This document shows positions 11,131-25,214 of a DNA stretch of 64,000 bases, in pieces. The stretch is from Isoetes taiwanensis. Lineage: Eukaryota > Streptophyta > Lycopodiopsida > Isoetales > Isoetaceae. Every line of letters starts with the position of its first letter. The stretch's first letter is position 1. Both the position numbers and the translations under genes were made by a program. Location of the stretch: contig JAJEKV010000051.1 of NCBI GenBank assembly GCA_021234155.1, forward strand, positions 7,476,761-7,540,760. Direction: 5' to 3'. The notes beneath the pieces were generated by a model. That model was not told the origin of the DNA, searched no databases, and was given only the letters and a program-made list of their open reading frames with translations.

Positions 11131-13399
11131 CTGCCAAAGCAAACAAGTGCTCCTATCACTTGATAAAAGATCCTTCCTGAACCCTAAGTTAAAGGAGCTG
11201 CCAAGTTTCACACCACTATGAGGGATGGAAACTAGACATTATGAGAATAGGACCTTGTCAAACAACAAGACCCACCTTCCGATTCTTTCACCTTACCAAG
11301 GAATCTCATCGCACTTTACACTATATTTTTAATGACTTTGATCTGTATCGCCTACGGAAGCAAAGTTTTCCCAGGGAATCGCCAAAATGTTCATCACTAT
11401 GTGTATGATGGCTCGATCCTCATTAAACCATTCTTAAGAAATGCCTCTTATTAGGGGTCTAAAATGATATTCTTTATGTGATTTTTTGTGCATCAGAGTG
11501 GCATACATATGGTGCGATCCCGATATGACCTGGAAGCTTTGCCTATGTAGGTTCCAAACTATCCCTACCAGGCTTAAATCTATTGAATCCCTCGTAAAGT
11601 AAGTTTCTTCCTCTGCTTATCATATCTCAGTCACTCTAACATTCCTTTGCTCATAGGAACTCTGACGGGGATATTCAAAACGGGCTACATTTCGTACTAC
11701 TTTCAAAACCGTAAGACTTTGATGATGAATTCCATCACATTCCTCCAATGACACATTTATATTGGCTAATATAAATGCACGCATGTTGAAACTCTTAGAT
11801 ATATCCGCGAACAGCTATGATGAGCTAAATTTAGGAACCAAAATGGAGTAAAATTATGATAAACTGATGTCATTAATGAATTACCTCTCCATCACATCAA
11901 GATGAGTTTAATTTGTAAGAAATACTTGACTTAATACATTGCAAAGATGTTGATTTCCCAAGCATTCACACCCACAAACGTGCTGCATTTGAATTTAATG
12001 ATTTTGAATGGGATGGCATGCCTGCTTTATTTTCTCTGAGGCTCATCCTTCTCACCCTACTATAATTGGTCGGGTGCCATGTTGGGAGATATTTAAGTAA
12101 CATCCTGGGCGCCAGCCAAACACATTTCCATATTTACTGTGTTGTTATGCTGGCCTACAAGTGGCTATGTTTATACATACTTCAAAGGGTCCCACACTCA
12201 ATCTAGATGACTCAAATGACCTTATGGATTGTTTCACCCATATTTATAAACACCGACAACACTTCAAGTAAATATATTATCGCATCTGGTTTCCGCCTTC
12301 TAATTTTGATCCTCTTTTGAGATAAACAATTTGGTTGGTTTGTCATGTGAGTACCAACGCAGATGCACAGTCTGAGAAAAGAAAGATCACCGAAGGCATA
12401 CTCAACGACCAAACATTTAAACCAAATTCCTCATATGCCACATATATTATACCTCAATGGATTTCAAACATATGTCCCTGGATCTTTGCAAGATTCCAGA
12501 GCTCTGTGCCAAGGTGGCTCCATGTTACTTGAGCCAACGAGTGGTTGAGTAAGAACTGTACTATAATCATATTCTTCTTAGAGGATGTTAATTAGAAGTT
12601 ATGGAATTAATAGCTACATGTTAGATCAAACTTATCCAACCTTTCGCTATATCAAGATCTAAAGTGTATCAATGCACAAATTATTTCAGCAATTACTATT
12701 ACTATATTATTGAATAATTAAATGGGACATGCAAGGATCCTATGTTGAGTGGAGGCTACAGATCCATTTCAGCCCAAATACAGGAAGGTTTCTGCGGTAA
12801 TGTGGACAAGGTAAATCCAAATCGAATAAGACTAACTCTGCTCTGCTTAGATCCCAACCCGTCAAACCTTTTGGGAGTTTTGCAAAAGATTCATCACATC
12901 CACTATGGACATTTTAGTACGCTGTGATTCGTGAGCGCATTGAATCTCCTCTATATACTACCAAGCTCCTAACCTGGGCCTGATTCTTTCCACGTTTCCT
13001 GCAAATCACCGGGCCGCCATACTTCAAAATTCACTCACTTCCCGCAATTTCGTGAGTAGACTGGGTTGATGCCGGTTTAAAATATTTTCGCCTGATTCGC
13101 TGTCGTTCAGAAGAGCATTTGCCTTTCATAATTGGTATATCTTTTAGCACCCACTTTGCTTTTCTTCTCACCATCCTCTCTCTTTGGTAGATATGCTGAG
13201 GGTCTAACCTTTGGCCATCCTGATCCAGTGGCAGCACCCGGTTCGATCCCATCCTTTAGCTTCCGTAATTCCATCGCAAGCAAACGTAAACCCAAAACCC
13301 CTGCGGTAAGCAACTTAAAAGGCATTTCCATGTTCAGAGGGATCCGCTTCAGCATATCTTACCAAAATAGCTGGGATCCGGAAGTGACCTTTGGCAGGT

Positions 13400-13870
13400 A
13401 TTGCTAAAGCATTTCTCTGGCTTGGTCTCTATCATCCTGCTGGAACCCGACTTCGGATTCTGTCTCAAACTCTGTATAATGTTTATTTACGCTCATCCTG
13501 TGATTTTCCCTGCCTCATGAAGATGAGGAAAACCCCTAAAGCTGTGAATCAACCACAGGCGGCCTGTTAGGCCCAACGCCAGACACTTTATAGTCTTTTT
13601 AGCATAAACCACATGCCAAGGGCCTTGGCTCGAATAGGTTCATACCCTTGTTACTTTAAGATGCCGCTTACTTGCCCTTTACTTCTATCTTTTCCTATTT
13701 TGTCTTTACCATTGGCCTTCTGCCATTGCTAATGTAGCTTTCCATCCCAATTGCGAAACGTATAGTATGTTAGGTTATAAGCTGTTCAGAGAACACGTTG
13801 ATATTTTTATTTGTACTAAATCCCAAAGCATTAATAATCGTAGTAATTAAGCAAACAACTTAAAAGTGTT
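13400..13870 (+). repeat. Diverged direct repeat, copy B
   Basis: Partner of 10640-11130. Order and spacing of the matching blocks are preserved, compatible with an old LTR pair around a 2.3 kb non-coding interior. Neither PBS nor clear TG..CA ends are visible. Confidence 0.5.
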
Positions 13871-13884
13871 TATCAGGTTTAATA

Positions 13885-13930
13885 AAAGAGGGGGAGAGGG
13901 GAGGAGTGTGGGGAGGGGAGGTGGAGGGGA
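13885..13930 (+). repeat. G-run tract
   Basis: Five runs of four or five G separated by short purine spacers in under 50 bp (gggggagagggg, then gtggggaggggag, then ggagggg). This fits a possible G-quadruplex. No gene is adjacent. Confidence 0.5.
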
Positions 13931-16852
13931 AGGAACACAGTGGTTTTTCTTCCTGGAGTAATTCAGTGCTAGAACCTTGCCTTCCCTTTGGAAGATCACC
14001 ATCCCTGCTTAAAACTACTCTTCTCTATCCCATTTTCATGCATTTACACTTATAATCGATCAGCCCACTGATTGGAGGTGGCTGTGACTAACTCCTGCCG
14101 TGAAGGAATTTCAGATTTAAAGTGGCCTCCCAACCCGTGAATGGGGCAAATTATCATTTTTAATCATCAATATATGCTCTTGTTCCAAATTAACGACGGA
14201 TTCGTAGAAGAATTTGCTAATGAAGCATGTAGGTTTTATTTCAAACGGTACAATATTATTACTCTTCTTGATTGGCAGCGATGGAAAAGCCGTGCCAGAT
14301 AAGCCTTTGCGAAACTGTATTTTAAGCCTGATATCACAACCACCACCTTCGTTGAAATAAAAACTAGATAATCTCAACATCCCTGGTAATTCTATTCAAC
14401 TACAACATTTGACAATGGACAAAATAAGGACAGTTCCTGCTAGCGCAGCACTGCATAGATTTAGGGAAAGCTTTATTAAAATATAAATAAAAGCGGATCT
14501 GACATCTCATGAACTCCACTTTGTCACATTTATATTTTGATTTCTTCCTTCAAACAGTCGAGGAATTGCTTGGTTTCCATAAGGAAACAAACTATAAAAG
14601 ACTATAGTTTCAACCAATAATCCTAACCGTCATATAAAGGCCAAAGCGACGCAGCTTCAAATACTTCATATCACCTGCTTTAGAAAAGAAACAAAGAACT
14701 TGATTTTAGGATAGAATCAAAGAAAGCTGATGATCTGGATAAGAATCATGAATATACTATTTAGTTCTTAATACAAACCGCCCCAAATTTAAAAAGGGAA
14801 TGAAATAGTTTATCATAGCAAAACAACTCACGTAAGTGGGCAATTTGAAATGATGCAATGCATTCGGCAATACTGGGACCGCTTCAGGGAAATGCATTTC
14901 CATGCTGCATTGGCGGCTACGAAAGTCTTATAGGGAAAAATAAATTTAATATTTTTATCGTACCTCAATCAAGTGTTCCCCTCTCAGGGAAAACCCCTGG
15001 CCTGCAGCTTCTCCTTTGTATTTATTGACGTGCAGGTTATCACGTACAACCAAAAACTTTGTGCTGGATTTTGCGCATTAATGTAAAATTCCAACCTCAT
15101 TTATAAGTTTTGCCTTTAAATGACCTTTAAATCGAACTCTTTTGTAGACATTCCATCTTTCGAACCTCATTCTGTTGATTTGTTTTATTCCGTTATGCTC
15201 TTCTTCAAGAAAGCTACTATTTGACCAATATGATTTGTCTGATGGATTATCTATGAAAAAATGCATTCTAAGTATCTATTTTCAGACAATTCCATGAATC
15301 AAATTCAACTAGCAAGCATTGCCAATGTTGTCAAACTCTAGTATCTTTTGTCATTCCGAACAAGTATTAGTTCAGAATATGTCAAATCGAATCGAATGGC
15401 TTTTAAATATTAATCCACAAGACCAAGGTGAAGTATAAAAGCTTTGATTGTTTTCAAAAGAAGAGGGGAGGATGTTGAATGGTGGCAACATGTTTCCACA
15501 AATGTTGAAATCACAAACTTTTAATGTAAGCCCTGATGTTTAATATCATTCCCAGCAATTTACCGAGAAAATGAAGCATGATACCATTCCCAGGCAGCGG
15601 ATCCAACAAAGACATTTGAATATTAGTGCTCCAATTTGGGTGCCTGTGGAACCGTGCTTGAAGCTTTTTGATGAGGCCCTTTGAAGGCTATTCTCCTAGC
15701 CCTTTGCCTCCCAATAAATTCTACCGGCTTTTGGATGACTTAGCAAACAAGAAAATCATAAATCATAGATAGTATATAATTCCAATGGTCAAGGCTAAAA
15801 AGTTCTTTTATCTCTTTAGAAATGCATGACACCGCTCCAAAGTGCACGGGTATCTAACATCTATATACAAATTCAAGCACGTTCCGGCAAAGGAAAATAA
15901 TCCGGGTGTAGTATAAAGTCGCGAATTTTGTCGATAAGAAAGGGTGGTTGGTTTAATCATGATTTTGCCTTCAAGACAAACGCACCAAAACACCTTTATT
16001 TCATCCAAAGTTTTCACTGGGAGGGTGAATGTAAAAATTAATCTTCATCCTTACGCTTTAGAGTAGATGCACACTCATTGGTACTCTATTGACACACTAA
16101 ACTAGAAATTAATGTGTACTCAAAACATTTCTCGCCTTCCATCGAAAAGTGCATCTCAACCTGCTGGTACATACCCTCCAATTTAAAGTTTTAACACGTT
16201 TCTTTAGAATTTCAGTTTATTCTCATGCTAATAACACTCCAGCCAGCCTGGAACAAGATATTTAGAATGTCAATACTTCTAACATCCGGTAGATTAGCGA
16301 AACATAAACACCACAGCATACTGATACTACATCCCTAAATGTCACATACTATCTACCAATATCACTTGCCTTTCCATTTTACTCTATTAATTTGCTTCAT
16401 CAATCATATCCTAATTCAAAAAAAGGAGCCTACTTTCTCAGGCAATGCAAAGTAATTATGGCAATACCACTTAAGTTCTTATTCATCTATTCTATACATG
16501 TATTATTGTAAAATAAAACATAAGAATTTCACCACAGTTTTACTTGTTCTAAGGAATCTTTCCCTACAATATATTAGGCACCTGAGTAAGCTTCATCCCT
16601 AATGTATTGGCATGAAAAGAGGCGGTTTTTCAAAGCGCGGATATGAGGATCCCGTCGTTAGCGTGCTTTGGTATACGTAAGCAACCGAGGAATTACGCCA
16701 ATATGCAACCAATATGGCCCTGTGGGATAAACAAAAAGAGTGGATATGGGGTTGGAAGCTTTGGGGACTGTGTATAAATGGAGAGGTGTATGTTTAAAGA
16801 TGAGGAGAACCAGCCACATGGCAGTTCAGGAATGTTACAATAAACCGCGAGA

Positions 16853-18285
16853 GTTAGACGTCTCTACTCAGATACCGATGCCCGTGACCGTGATATTAAA
16901 CAGAGTTCATCCCCCCACCAGCCCATTAATCATGTGGCTCTACATATCACCGGACTGCCTAGATCCATAGTAAGGAAGAGGAAGGGGTCATTTTACCCCG
17001 CCTTCCCTGTATTTCCACTTCCACGCGCTAAGCCGTGAAACATACACGCCAGTAACATAACACTGGGTTATATCCACATCAAGGGTGGTACACCAATGAA
17101 CCGTGATGCATACAAAGATCGAAGACAATACAAAGGAAGTTCCTACCCAAGGCTCCGGGGACACGTGGATGGACCGACAAGCTTGGGCCCCCAGAGTTCA
17201 TTGCAGTAATCAGCGACAACGACGGGGCCACGGGCGAAGTATGCATTGGTTGTCCACCCATCCGCTTCCTCCCGTGTAATAATTCTTCCTGCGAGTAGGT
17301 TGAAAAGTGTTGGGACTCCTCGGACCGCCCTCACGCAAGTATGTTTCGCCATTCCTCGGGGCTTGCATCTCCTACCCGGAGCAGCGTGGAATCACTCCCT
17401 CCAGATCTACATATACACCAGGCATCACAGCCACCATCCACGAACCCACCTGAAGGTGAACCCACTCCCACGCAAATTTTAAGTCTCAGCGCCCCACCCA
17501 TACACTCCGCAGGCAAGCCATTAGACCTAGTCACTCGAACTCCCAGCCCCGGCCGAGGGATCTACCATGGCCTAGAATATCTTAACCTCACCCCTGCCGG
17601 CCTGCCCCTTTCCACCACAACCGCGTCTACAATGCGTCAAATCTAGTAATGCACTAAGAGACTATCTAGGAGCATCATCTATTAAGCTTCAAGTTCCTAA
17701 TCACCTTCTAATAATACAATACCGAGTCCATGCAATACATCCCATCATGGTCAACATAAGTAATAAAGAACTAATCTATCTCAGAGTTTGGCCCTGAAGC
17801 AGGAGTTCACCCATGTATTAAGGGGTGATTTAATAGGCTAAACCCACCGGGTTCGGTTACCGGAATAAGGCTTGCTGGTCTTAATCAATGTTCTGATCCC
17901 CTGCCTACCCTCTCGATCCGCCCAGCCTCCGCTCGGGCTCGGAATGCGGCTGGAGACCATCCGGATGTCGGGTGCACCTAATGACCGTGGAGTTAAATCT
18001 GACTCCCCAGCTGACCCCTGAGCCCTAAGGTAAGGGCCAAAAGGGAATGTGTTAGGGTTTGCGCCCGCGTAGCTACCGGGCTAGGGTTTAGGGTTTCCAG
18101 CTGACCCAATTCACCTTTTACTGGTTAAAGTTGGTCTAAAGCGCGCATTGCTGGCAGCACCATTGCAAGTTGCCCCTAGGGGTCTTGTTAGTGGTACGCA
18201 TACGTTTTAATATGGTACGCTGATCGCGAAGATGATACCGCCCTGGATCAGATAACGGCCGTGGGAACCACATTCTCCTGTTTAT
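16853..18285 (-). mobile_element. Minus-strand LTR
   Basis: The reverse complement shares the LTR family blocks: the 3' end is tatctgagtagagacgtc (compare tatatgagtaggggacgtc at 34326), then the gaccctt/actggc region and the conserved ccctaggggcaacttgcaa box at 18160-18185. The 3' LTR end at 16853 is not followed by a PBS on its downstream side, so this is a 3' LTR or a solo LTR. The outer end near 18285 is placed by similarity only. About 1.4 kb. Confidence 0.65.
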
Positions 18286-18289
18286 TCTT

Positions 18290-20930
18290 GCGCCGATGTC
18301 GTCCAAAGATCGGTGGGGTCTCCCACCTGGAAATCCTCCAACCCCGAATCAACCTTGGACATGTATAAGGATATACTACTATAATACTTACACATTTATT
18401 AAGATTACTCCCATGCAATATTCTTTAATCACGGTTTACGCTTATTACATTATCAAATAATCAACAACCGACTTCACAAAAACAGCGGTATCATTAGTTT
18501 CCCAATACAACTTTTTAGTTTGCCTACAACCTGGCTCACTTCTCATACAATTTATTATCGAGGTACTTTCATTCCTTTGCAACATTCCAACAAAAACTCT
18601 GTGCTGGTAAGTCTTCAGACCTTAAATCCTCAAATATTTAATTTTACAAATACCTTATAATACATACTTACCACCCTAACTTCAATGAATTACTCTATGT
18701 GTTCTAAGCGACACATCTACTGGCCTCTCATTATCCAATTAACTTATCACTCTTATAACTTAATCCCCAAGAAGGTAATTATTAACCTTACTTAATATTA
18801 AATATTTTAAGCTTCACTAATTTATACAAAATTTCATACTCTCATGTACTTCTCTCATCCCCGTGTCATTGTAAATGTAACTTGTTAGAGTCTTCAGAGG
18901 TCAATCTCCTTTAATTCCTGGAGCTTCTATTACCCATAGTCGACACTACTGCTGAAAACATCTTAATTATTAATTTTAGTTTGCAGGCACTCACCCCAAA
19001 TTCATTCTGCCATGGACGGCCATTAACTCCATAGAAGAGGGGCGGAATCTCCACATGGAGGACTAAGGGGCCTTATATGCCACCATGCCTTACAACTTTT
19101 AGTTAGCTCCGGGGCCGATGGATAGTCCCTCCTCATATAAATGAAATGCATTCCTCCCATTTGCTATTATATGTACTGAGTGCTTTTCCTATCAATGCAT
19201 CTCCTCAATGACCTCCTTTCTTCGAGGTCGCCTACCTCGTGTGGGATTTAAGTAGATCTCTTCCACAAAACCCGCCATGCCCATACTTTACTACTCATCC
19301 TGTGATCAATCAAGAGTAATCCCATCATCGGCTAAGCAACGATGCAACCCTTTGCAGGTGGTATCTTCATATAGGCTTTCTGCAATGCATTTATACCTAA
19401 GTAAGCATCTGGGCTCCCAAACCACCATGCTTTGCCTCAATTCTTTGTGGCCTGCCCTTAATGACATGTGGATTTCTACATGTAATTACCCTAAGGTAAT
19501 GACACCAACATTTACCAAAGCATTGATACCATCTTCGGAAGCGCAAATTATATTTATAATTTAAGCTTTGCAATATTTAATCTAATTTTTAGATCGCCAT
19601 TATTTAAACAATAACCCCGAATTTCAGACCCACACAAGTGGACAAGGTTTTAATTACTTCATACACAAGGATTAGATGTATGGCCTCTCCCTGGGCCCTG
19701 ATACCCTTTGCAGCGTATATATCCCTAAGATGTAATTTAAGTATATCCCGGAAGAACGTAATCCCCATGTAAGGATTAAATTAACATGCTACGCCACATT
19801 ACCAAGCAGCTATTTAACTATTTCCTATGATACATATACGCATAACATTTTCTATCCAAGCATTAGGGATTCTATTTAACTTATCTATAAGAGACATTAA
19901 AGCTTTATAATACATGCACACCTTACCCTAAGGCTAGAACGATCCACCCATTGAGTCAAGGCCGAGTAATTTTGAGATGACTTGGTCACAGCATTGTTCC
20001 CCATACTTTTGCTCCACTTCATTGGTGAAGTTTCACTATCACTGGCCTCACACTTGGAAGGCCCCATGAGCACTAAGGTATCTATCTATCCTACTTCTAT
20101 TCTGGCTTCGCCATTGCCTGAGTGAACTCTATTCTTCTGGTCGAATAATTCATGCAAGTTCGCTCAATCATAAGATTGAGCCCTCCCACTTTCTTCAAAA
20201 CGGTAAAATGGTCCTCAAGACTCTTTCAATGATGTTGTACACAACGCCATATCTATTCTCTCCCCTTTAAGAGGTTATAACACGCTTCTTACTTAGCTTA
20301 TTAACTTTTTCTAGCCTTAGCTACATATATAACCATCTAAGATGGATGCACATATTATGTTATCATTTATTTCAATATAGTTATGGGTTACCTACTTAGT
20401 TAGAACGATTCTATCCCACAAGGTTTTGTCATCATGACAATTCCTTTTGTCTCAAAAAGACTATTTGATTACTATAATTCTTATTTTAGATGTACCTTAT
20501 ATGTATGTATTATTCTTTTATGTTCTAGAAATTTTTTTTAGCTAGTTATTTAAACTTTGGAATATTCCTACCAATCGAATTGATGCCATCGTAACAAGTT
20601 GGGTCGGACTTGTTAGATTACTTCTTTCTTTCTACAGATTATTCTTGGAGGTACTAGATTTATACATGGTCAACAATTATCCTAGTAATGATTCCTTCTT
20701 AGCGAGGTGATCAATCTCACCAAGTGGTTTCAATATGTTGATGTCCATAACAATCGTGTATAATTTTAGTTACCCTATGCTTTCTTCCCAATATTTGACG
20801 CTTTAGCTCAATATTGGGGCAACTTTTCAAACATGATATCCGGAAATGCCTTCTAATCCCAATATGAATGTTACACTGGGCCCACACATTTAACCTACTA
20901 GGCCCCCATGGCCTTAGATCCTTGAGCTTG
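18290..20930. other. AT-rich non-coding stretch
   Basis: No gene recognised. It has the same texture as 31000-32700 and 39020-39800 (AT-rich, many taacttat/ccatctt words, stops in all frames). It could be non-coding retroelement interior, but I cannot prove this. Confidence 0.5.
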
Positions 20931-20949
20931 CTAGAAGCTCATCCACTCG

Positions 20950-21165
20950 CTAAGCCCGCTTGAAGTAGCAAGGTAACGCTCCGAAATACCGACACTTCAG
21001 GGTCCTCGACGGTGGTCCTCTTTTGATGTAGAGGTTGACTTTGTTCGCTAGAAGCCTCTCATTGCTGTGGAATTGCCGGCAGTTGATCACTTGAATATTC
21101 CATGCCGCCAAAGCCTCAAGGTGGCGGCTGAAAAGGTCTTTCATCTTGAACTCTTTGTCTTGCAG
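20950..21165 (-). pseudogene. Possible integrase C-terminal remnant
   Basis: The minus-strand frame contains SNERLLANKVNLYIKRG followed by RTLKCRYFGALPCYF. This resembles the end of Ty3/Gypsy integrases, where a basic beta-rich stretch is followed by L-x-x-RY-x-GPF. The glycine-proline-phenylalanine core is not intact here. Only about 64 residues are open. The orientation agrees with the minus-strand LTRs on both sides. Low confidence. Confidence 0.3.
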
Positions 21166-21699
21166 CTAACCCACTCAGATCCGGAGCATTGTTTCTTCAA
21201 CTCCATCATGTCTCATACGCCGAGTCCTCTTGTCGCTATATCGTAAGGCCCAAGAGTGTTGAGGATGTGGATTGCTTCACCCCTAAATTGCCTTACATCT
21301 CTTCTTCTTTGATCCGCCCTATGGAGGGAAGGGAATAACAAGGGAACTATATGCAAAAGCATATAACTTTACATAATTACAAATTACTACTAGAGCCTAG
21401 GTCCCCCTTTGTGCCTCCCTCCCGAAGTTGCACACCTACTCCTTGGCAATGTCAAATTTGTGGTGATGTACGGGCCATATCCTCCCTAATGTTGATGTAC
21501 TTGGGCCCTCCCAATGGTCACAACACGCTTTGCATCACATTCTAACTAAAGGTGTGGGTGGTCGTTGATGCTTCGACATTTCGTGGCCGCTTCCTCGATC
21601 CTCGTTTCCTAAGCAGAATCGCTCTCTTCATGATACTGAAGCTATTTAGCGCTCTTTGAGGCCTCGGCGCCACCTCAAGCTGCATGCAAGTCCTACAGG

Positions 21700-23650
21700 T
21701 AAGTCATCGCTCGGGCTTTAGTTGCTTCCTCCATCGAGTTCCCAAACTTCCTTTGTTTGATCCCTCATCACATGGCTTGACGCTGTCACGCTCCACGCTA
21801 AGTCGCCGCCTTCTTGTCTTGAGGAACCTTCCTGGCTTTGATTGTGCTCGGCCATTTTGATTCTCCCCGCTATTCTAGGGAGCCTCGTGGAAGAAGCCTG
21901 CTTGCTAGCACTTCTCCAAATTTCTTTCGGGCCTCGGACACCTTGTCCCTCTATGCATGCTCTGCCTCTCCGCAAGTAAGGCATCATGGCCTCCTCCCCA
22001 CCGGCTATGTTGTTCGATGATGGATCCTTATATCCCCAAGCAGCTTGACCCTTTGAGTTGAAGAAGCACCCGCTTTTATATATACCTTGTCGCTGGATAG
22101 CCCCGTCAAGTATCTTGAGCTTCTTTTTATCTTCAGGTGCTTCAAATAAGCATCCTTGTCCTCATTGTGCCGAATGCTTCACCTTGGGCATTTGACGGGC
22201 CCATGCCTGAGATGTGATTGGCTTCTTCTCTTCTTTAATCACCGTAGGAGTACCTGACGGCCATCACCTAGTTGTTGAAGGCATGTCTCCTCGCCGCAGT
22301 TGGCGCATCTCCATCTAATACACGAAATCATAGCAAGATCACCCTATATTACCACAAGGTGGAATTATGGTTGTCTAGATGTTGCCTTCTTAGTTGGGTC
22401 GTTTGATGTCGGTCGCTCCTCCTTCTATTGTTGAGGCCACTCGTGGTCATAAGCTCGCCAAGTGCCGCCACCGGCCAAGAGGTAGCGCTGCTATGGCCCC
22501 GACGCTTGTCCCGTGCAAATGATGATCTTGACATGACCGTGTTGTCTCTGTTCCGGACATTGGGTGGACGAGCGGTCTTCTACTTGAGGGCACCCTTGAA
22601 GTGTTTGAGCTCGGCGATTTGCTTGGCCTCGGCCATTTCTCCCTCGTGACTTGCTGCTCCATTTTGATCTTGGCTATAGTTGTGCCTCCTGCTTCCTCCC
22701 TTTGGTAGTCGGCGAAGGAGCTTCCCATCTAAGCGCTTAAACTGTGAAAACATGACTCTAAACTCATGTTTCTCCACTATATATGTGGATACCCTAGATA
22801 TACAATAGACATATACGATTTACATTGGGATTTTAATTCATCCACTTTTTCAAAACAACTACTAAGATCTACTTAATTGTTTATACTCCTTTAGTTGGTT
22901 TTGTGATCTTCTTTGTTCGCTGGACTCCAAGATTCCTTTGAGATGTCGCTACTATTGTTGAGCTTCATGTCTCGATTCGAAGTTCACGCTTGGGCCATGG
23001 AAGAGTGTTCACATGTGATCCCTTGAGAAAGATGCTCCTCCTTAATGCGTATATTCACAGGAGGATCATGCAGGGATCACTAACGCCCCTACATGTGTGT
23101 CGCTGCAAGGTTGTCGCAGCGGTGCCGCTGATCGCTTGAGTAGGATCACCCGGCTGTTGGGTACGCCGCATCCTTGAATCTCTTCAAGCTCGGTAGATCG
23201 CGGGCTCTGTGAGGGCAGGCATTGTCATTCCTCCACAAAGTGTTGAATTTCCGGAAAAGTGCTAATTCGCTGCTTGGGCTTTGCTTCATTCGAGGTGGCT
23301 CTCCCTGGTACCGAAGTGTGGTCATCTCCATTGCTCCCCTACCATGGCTCCTTCTAGTCAGCTTTTGGCGGATTTGTACCTCGCTGGTTAGGTCGCCTCC
23401 TCCGCCTCTTGGTCCTATCCATTCGAAGTCTCTCTCACTCCTTTGGTCGACATTTCATGACATTCGCTTGAGCCGCCAGCCTGCGGTCTTGGGATCTTCC
23501 CTCTTGATCCGCCTTTTGGTCTCCTCTCCTTATCCTGGCTCCAGACATCGGCCGGGCCTTGATGTCTTCAAGGAGTTGCTAGCTCTCTTTCCGGGTTCGC
23601 CCCAGCCTCTTCAAAGTAACGCCAGATATTCTAGAGTCTAAGGGTCTACT
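21700..23650 (-). pseudogene. Degraded gag-like coding region
   Basis: Several minus-strand frames follow one another: 23331 to 23146 with RDLPSLKRFKDAAYP, 22777 to 22580, 22728 to 22447, and a piece near 22300 reading CANCGEETC that resembles the start of a CCHC zinc knuckle. They are rich in charged residues and broken by frameshifts. Their place is right for gag: on the strand and downstream of the PBS at 26006-26018. A pol of normal size is not found before the next LTR, so the element is incomplete. Identification is tentative. Confidence 0.35.
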
Positions 23651-24954
23651 TGAAGGGCCTCCTCCTACAACATTTTAGGCTCTATATGCAAACAAGATGG
23701 CTTGAGCAGCATTATCAAGACATATCTATGATCTACAAGTCTATGGACATTAGGACATGTGGTATGGCATGAAAACGAGGTTTGTTTTTCCTGCAAAACC
23801 TCCATGATACCCTAAGGTCTAGATGACTATAACAAAAAGGGTGTTCTTGGGCACTTCTATCTAGGAGTAAGGCATCAGCCTTCTTGGGTTGGTATGCCGA
23901 GCAATACTTGTGAGCTACTAATGGAGTATGCTTCTATCTACAAACAAACTACGCTTTGGAAAAAAAACAATTCAAGAGTTTGAGCAATTTTGGTCATTTT
24001 GAGCTAGGGTTTAACATTTCTAGCCTAATTTAAAGTCATAAATGGATTCTAGACTGTCTAACGGTCCTATTGCAACAAATTTTAGGCGATTTGGAGCTCA
24101 GAGCTCAAGCTATGGAAGTTCAAAGTTTGAGGTTCATAGGCCCGCCCTCCCAAAAACTAAAGTTTAGTTCTTTGACCAGCGCGAGTGGAGACATTGGCTG
24201 TAAATTGGGTTAAACTTGTCCAATTTGGATGATCTAAGGGTCTTCTCATGCTAGTCTCCTCGAAAGTTAAAGCGTAATGGACCCCTTTACTTGGTCAATT
24301 TGGAGGTGTTTTGGTCTAGTTTGGACATGGTCTAGGATGAAGGTCTCACAAAGCTGGGCCTCGCTCAAAAACTAAACTTTAGTTTCTTGACAGTGGCACG
24401 AGCTGTGAGACATCACACTTTTGGTCTCGAGAATATCCTATTTTACTAAAATAACAACTACTACTTGCTAACTCGGCCCTAATTAAGCAAGATCCGACAC
24501 ATAAACTACTCACAATTATCATGTATTAACAAAATTATTGATTATTTACAACATATCTACTGATCTCCCTTAATTAAATTAGCTAATTACATGTCTTCCC
24601 TCATGAGGGTTACTTCGCCGCATGAATGAACAAAGGCAGTCGTTGAGTCTTCAAAATGTTGGACCAGCCGCTCGCCTCACCGCTTTGAGCCTTGGCCTCC
24701 CCGCCTCGCTCGGCCTCTCCTCTTCTTTGTATCTCCTTCGCCTCCTTGGCCTTCCGGGTCAATGTTTTCGCCTTGTCGAGAAAGTCGAGCGGTCCTGTTT
24801 GGTGCGCATCATGTCGACGGAGTCCCGGTGTCTATCGAGATGTCGCTCTATCTAGCTTAAGGGTCTTGGTTCTAAGTCTAAGGCTTAGCCATTAATTTTA
24901 TCTAACATTATTAAAGCTTAAATCTAATTAAGAATTATAATTCAAACATAAACG

Positions 24955-25030
24955 ATGCCCGCCTCGGTTGGCACGGGGGTTCAACCCCGGTGGGTGGAGG
25001 TTCAATTCTCGCTACCGCTGGAATCCTTTT
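24955..25030 (+). mobile_element. tRNA-derived SINE head
   Basis: gcctcggttggcacggg resembles a Pol III A box, and ggaggttcaattctcgc about 35 bp further on resembles a B box. Spacing is somewhat short for a tRNA. The segment is followed by AT-rich DNA rather than a tRNA 3' end, so a SINE fragment is the better reading. Confidence 0.45.
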
Positions 25031-25045
25031 AAGATGAGGTTCAAA

Positions 25046-25214
25046 TAGATTGAAAAACTAGACTAATCTAGCTAGTTCCTAGGCTAACATTCAATTACCA
25101 AGTTACTTTTTAATTTTATGACTTTTCAAGCTAGATTGAAAACTAGACTAATCTAGCTAGTTCCTAGGCTAACATCTCGAATTACCAAGTTACTTTTTAA
25201 TTTTATGACTTTTC
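25046..25214 (+). repeat. 86-bp tandem duplication
   Basis: Two adjacent copies (25046-25131, 25132-25214) of a unit starting tagattgaaaaactagacta and ending taattttatgacttttc, nearly identical. Small differences are tcaattacc versus ctcgaattacc and one A. Confidence 0.95.

Larger units (their letters stand above)
10640..16850. other. Non-coding region between duplication and first minus LTR
   Basis: About 6.2 kb of AT-rich DNA with no recognised gene. Open frames are short and overlapping. Two segments inside it resemble each other (10640-11130 and 13400-13870, annotated separately), which may be old retroelement ends. A G-rich tract lies at 13885-13930. Confidence 0.6.

Noticed and set aside
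23222-23641. 139-codon plus-strand frame
   Set aside because: It is antisense to the gag-like minus-strand pieces and has no recognisable domain. Most likely a shadow frame.
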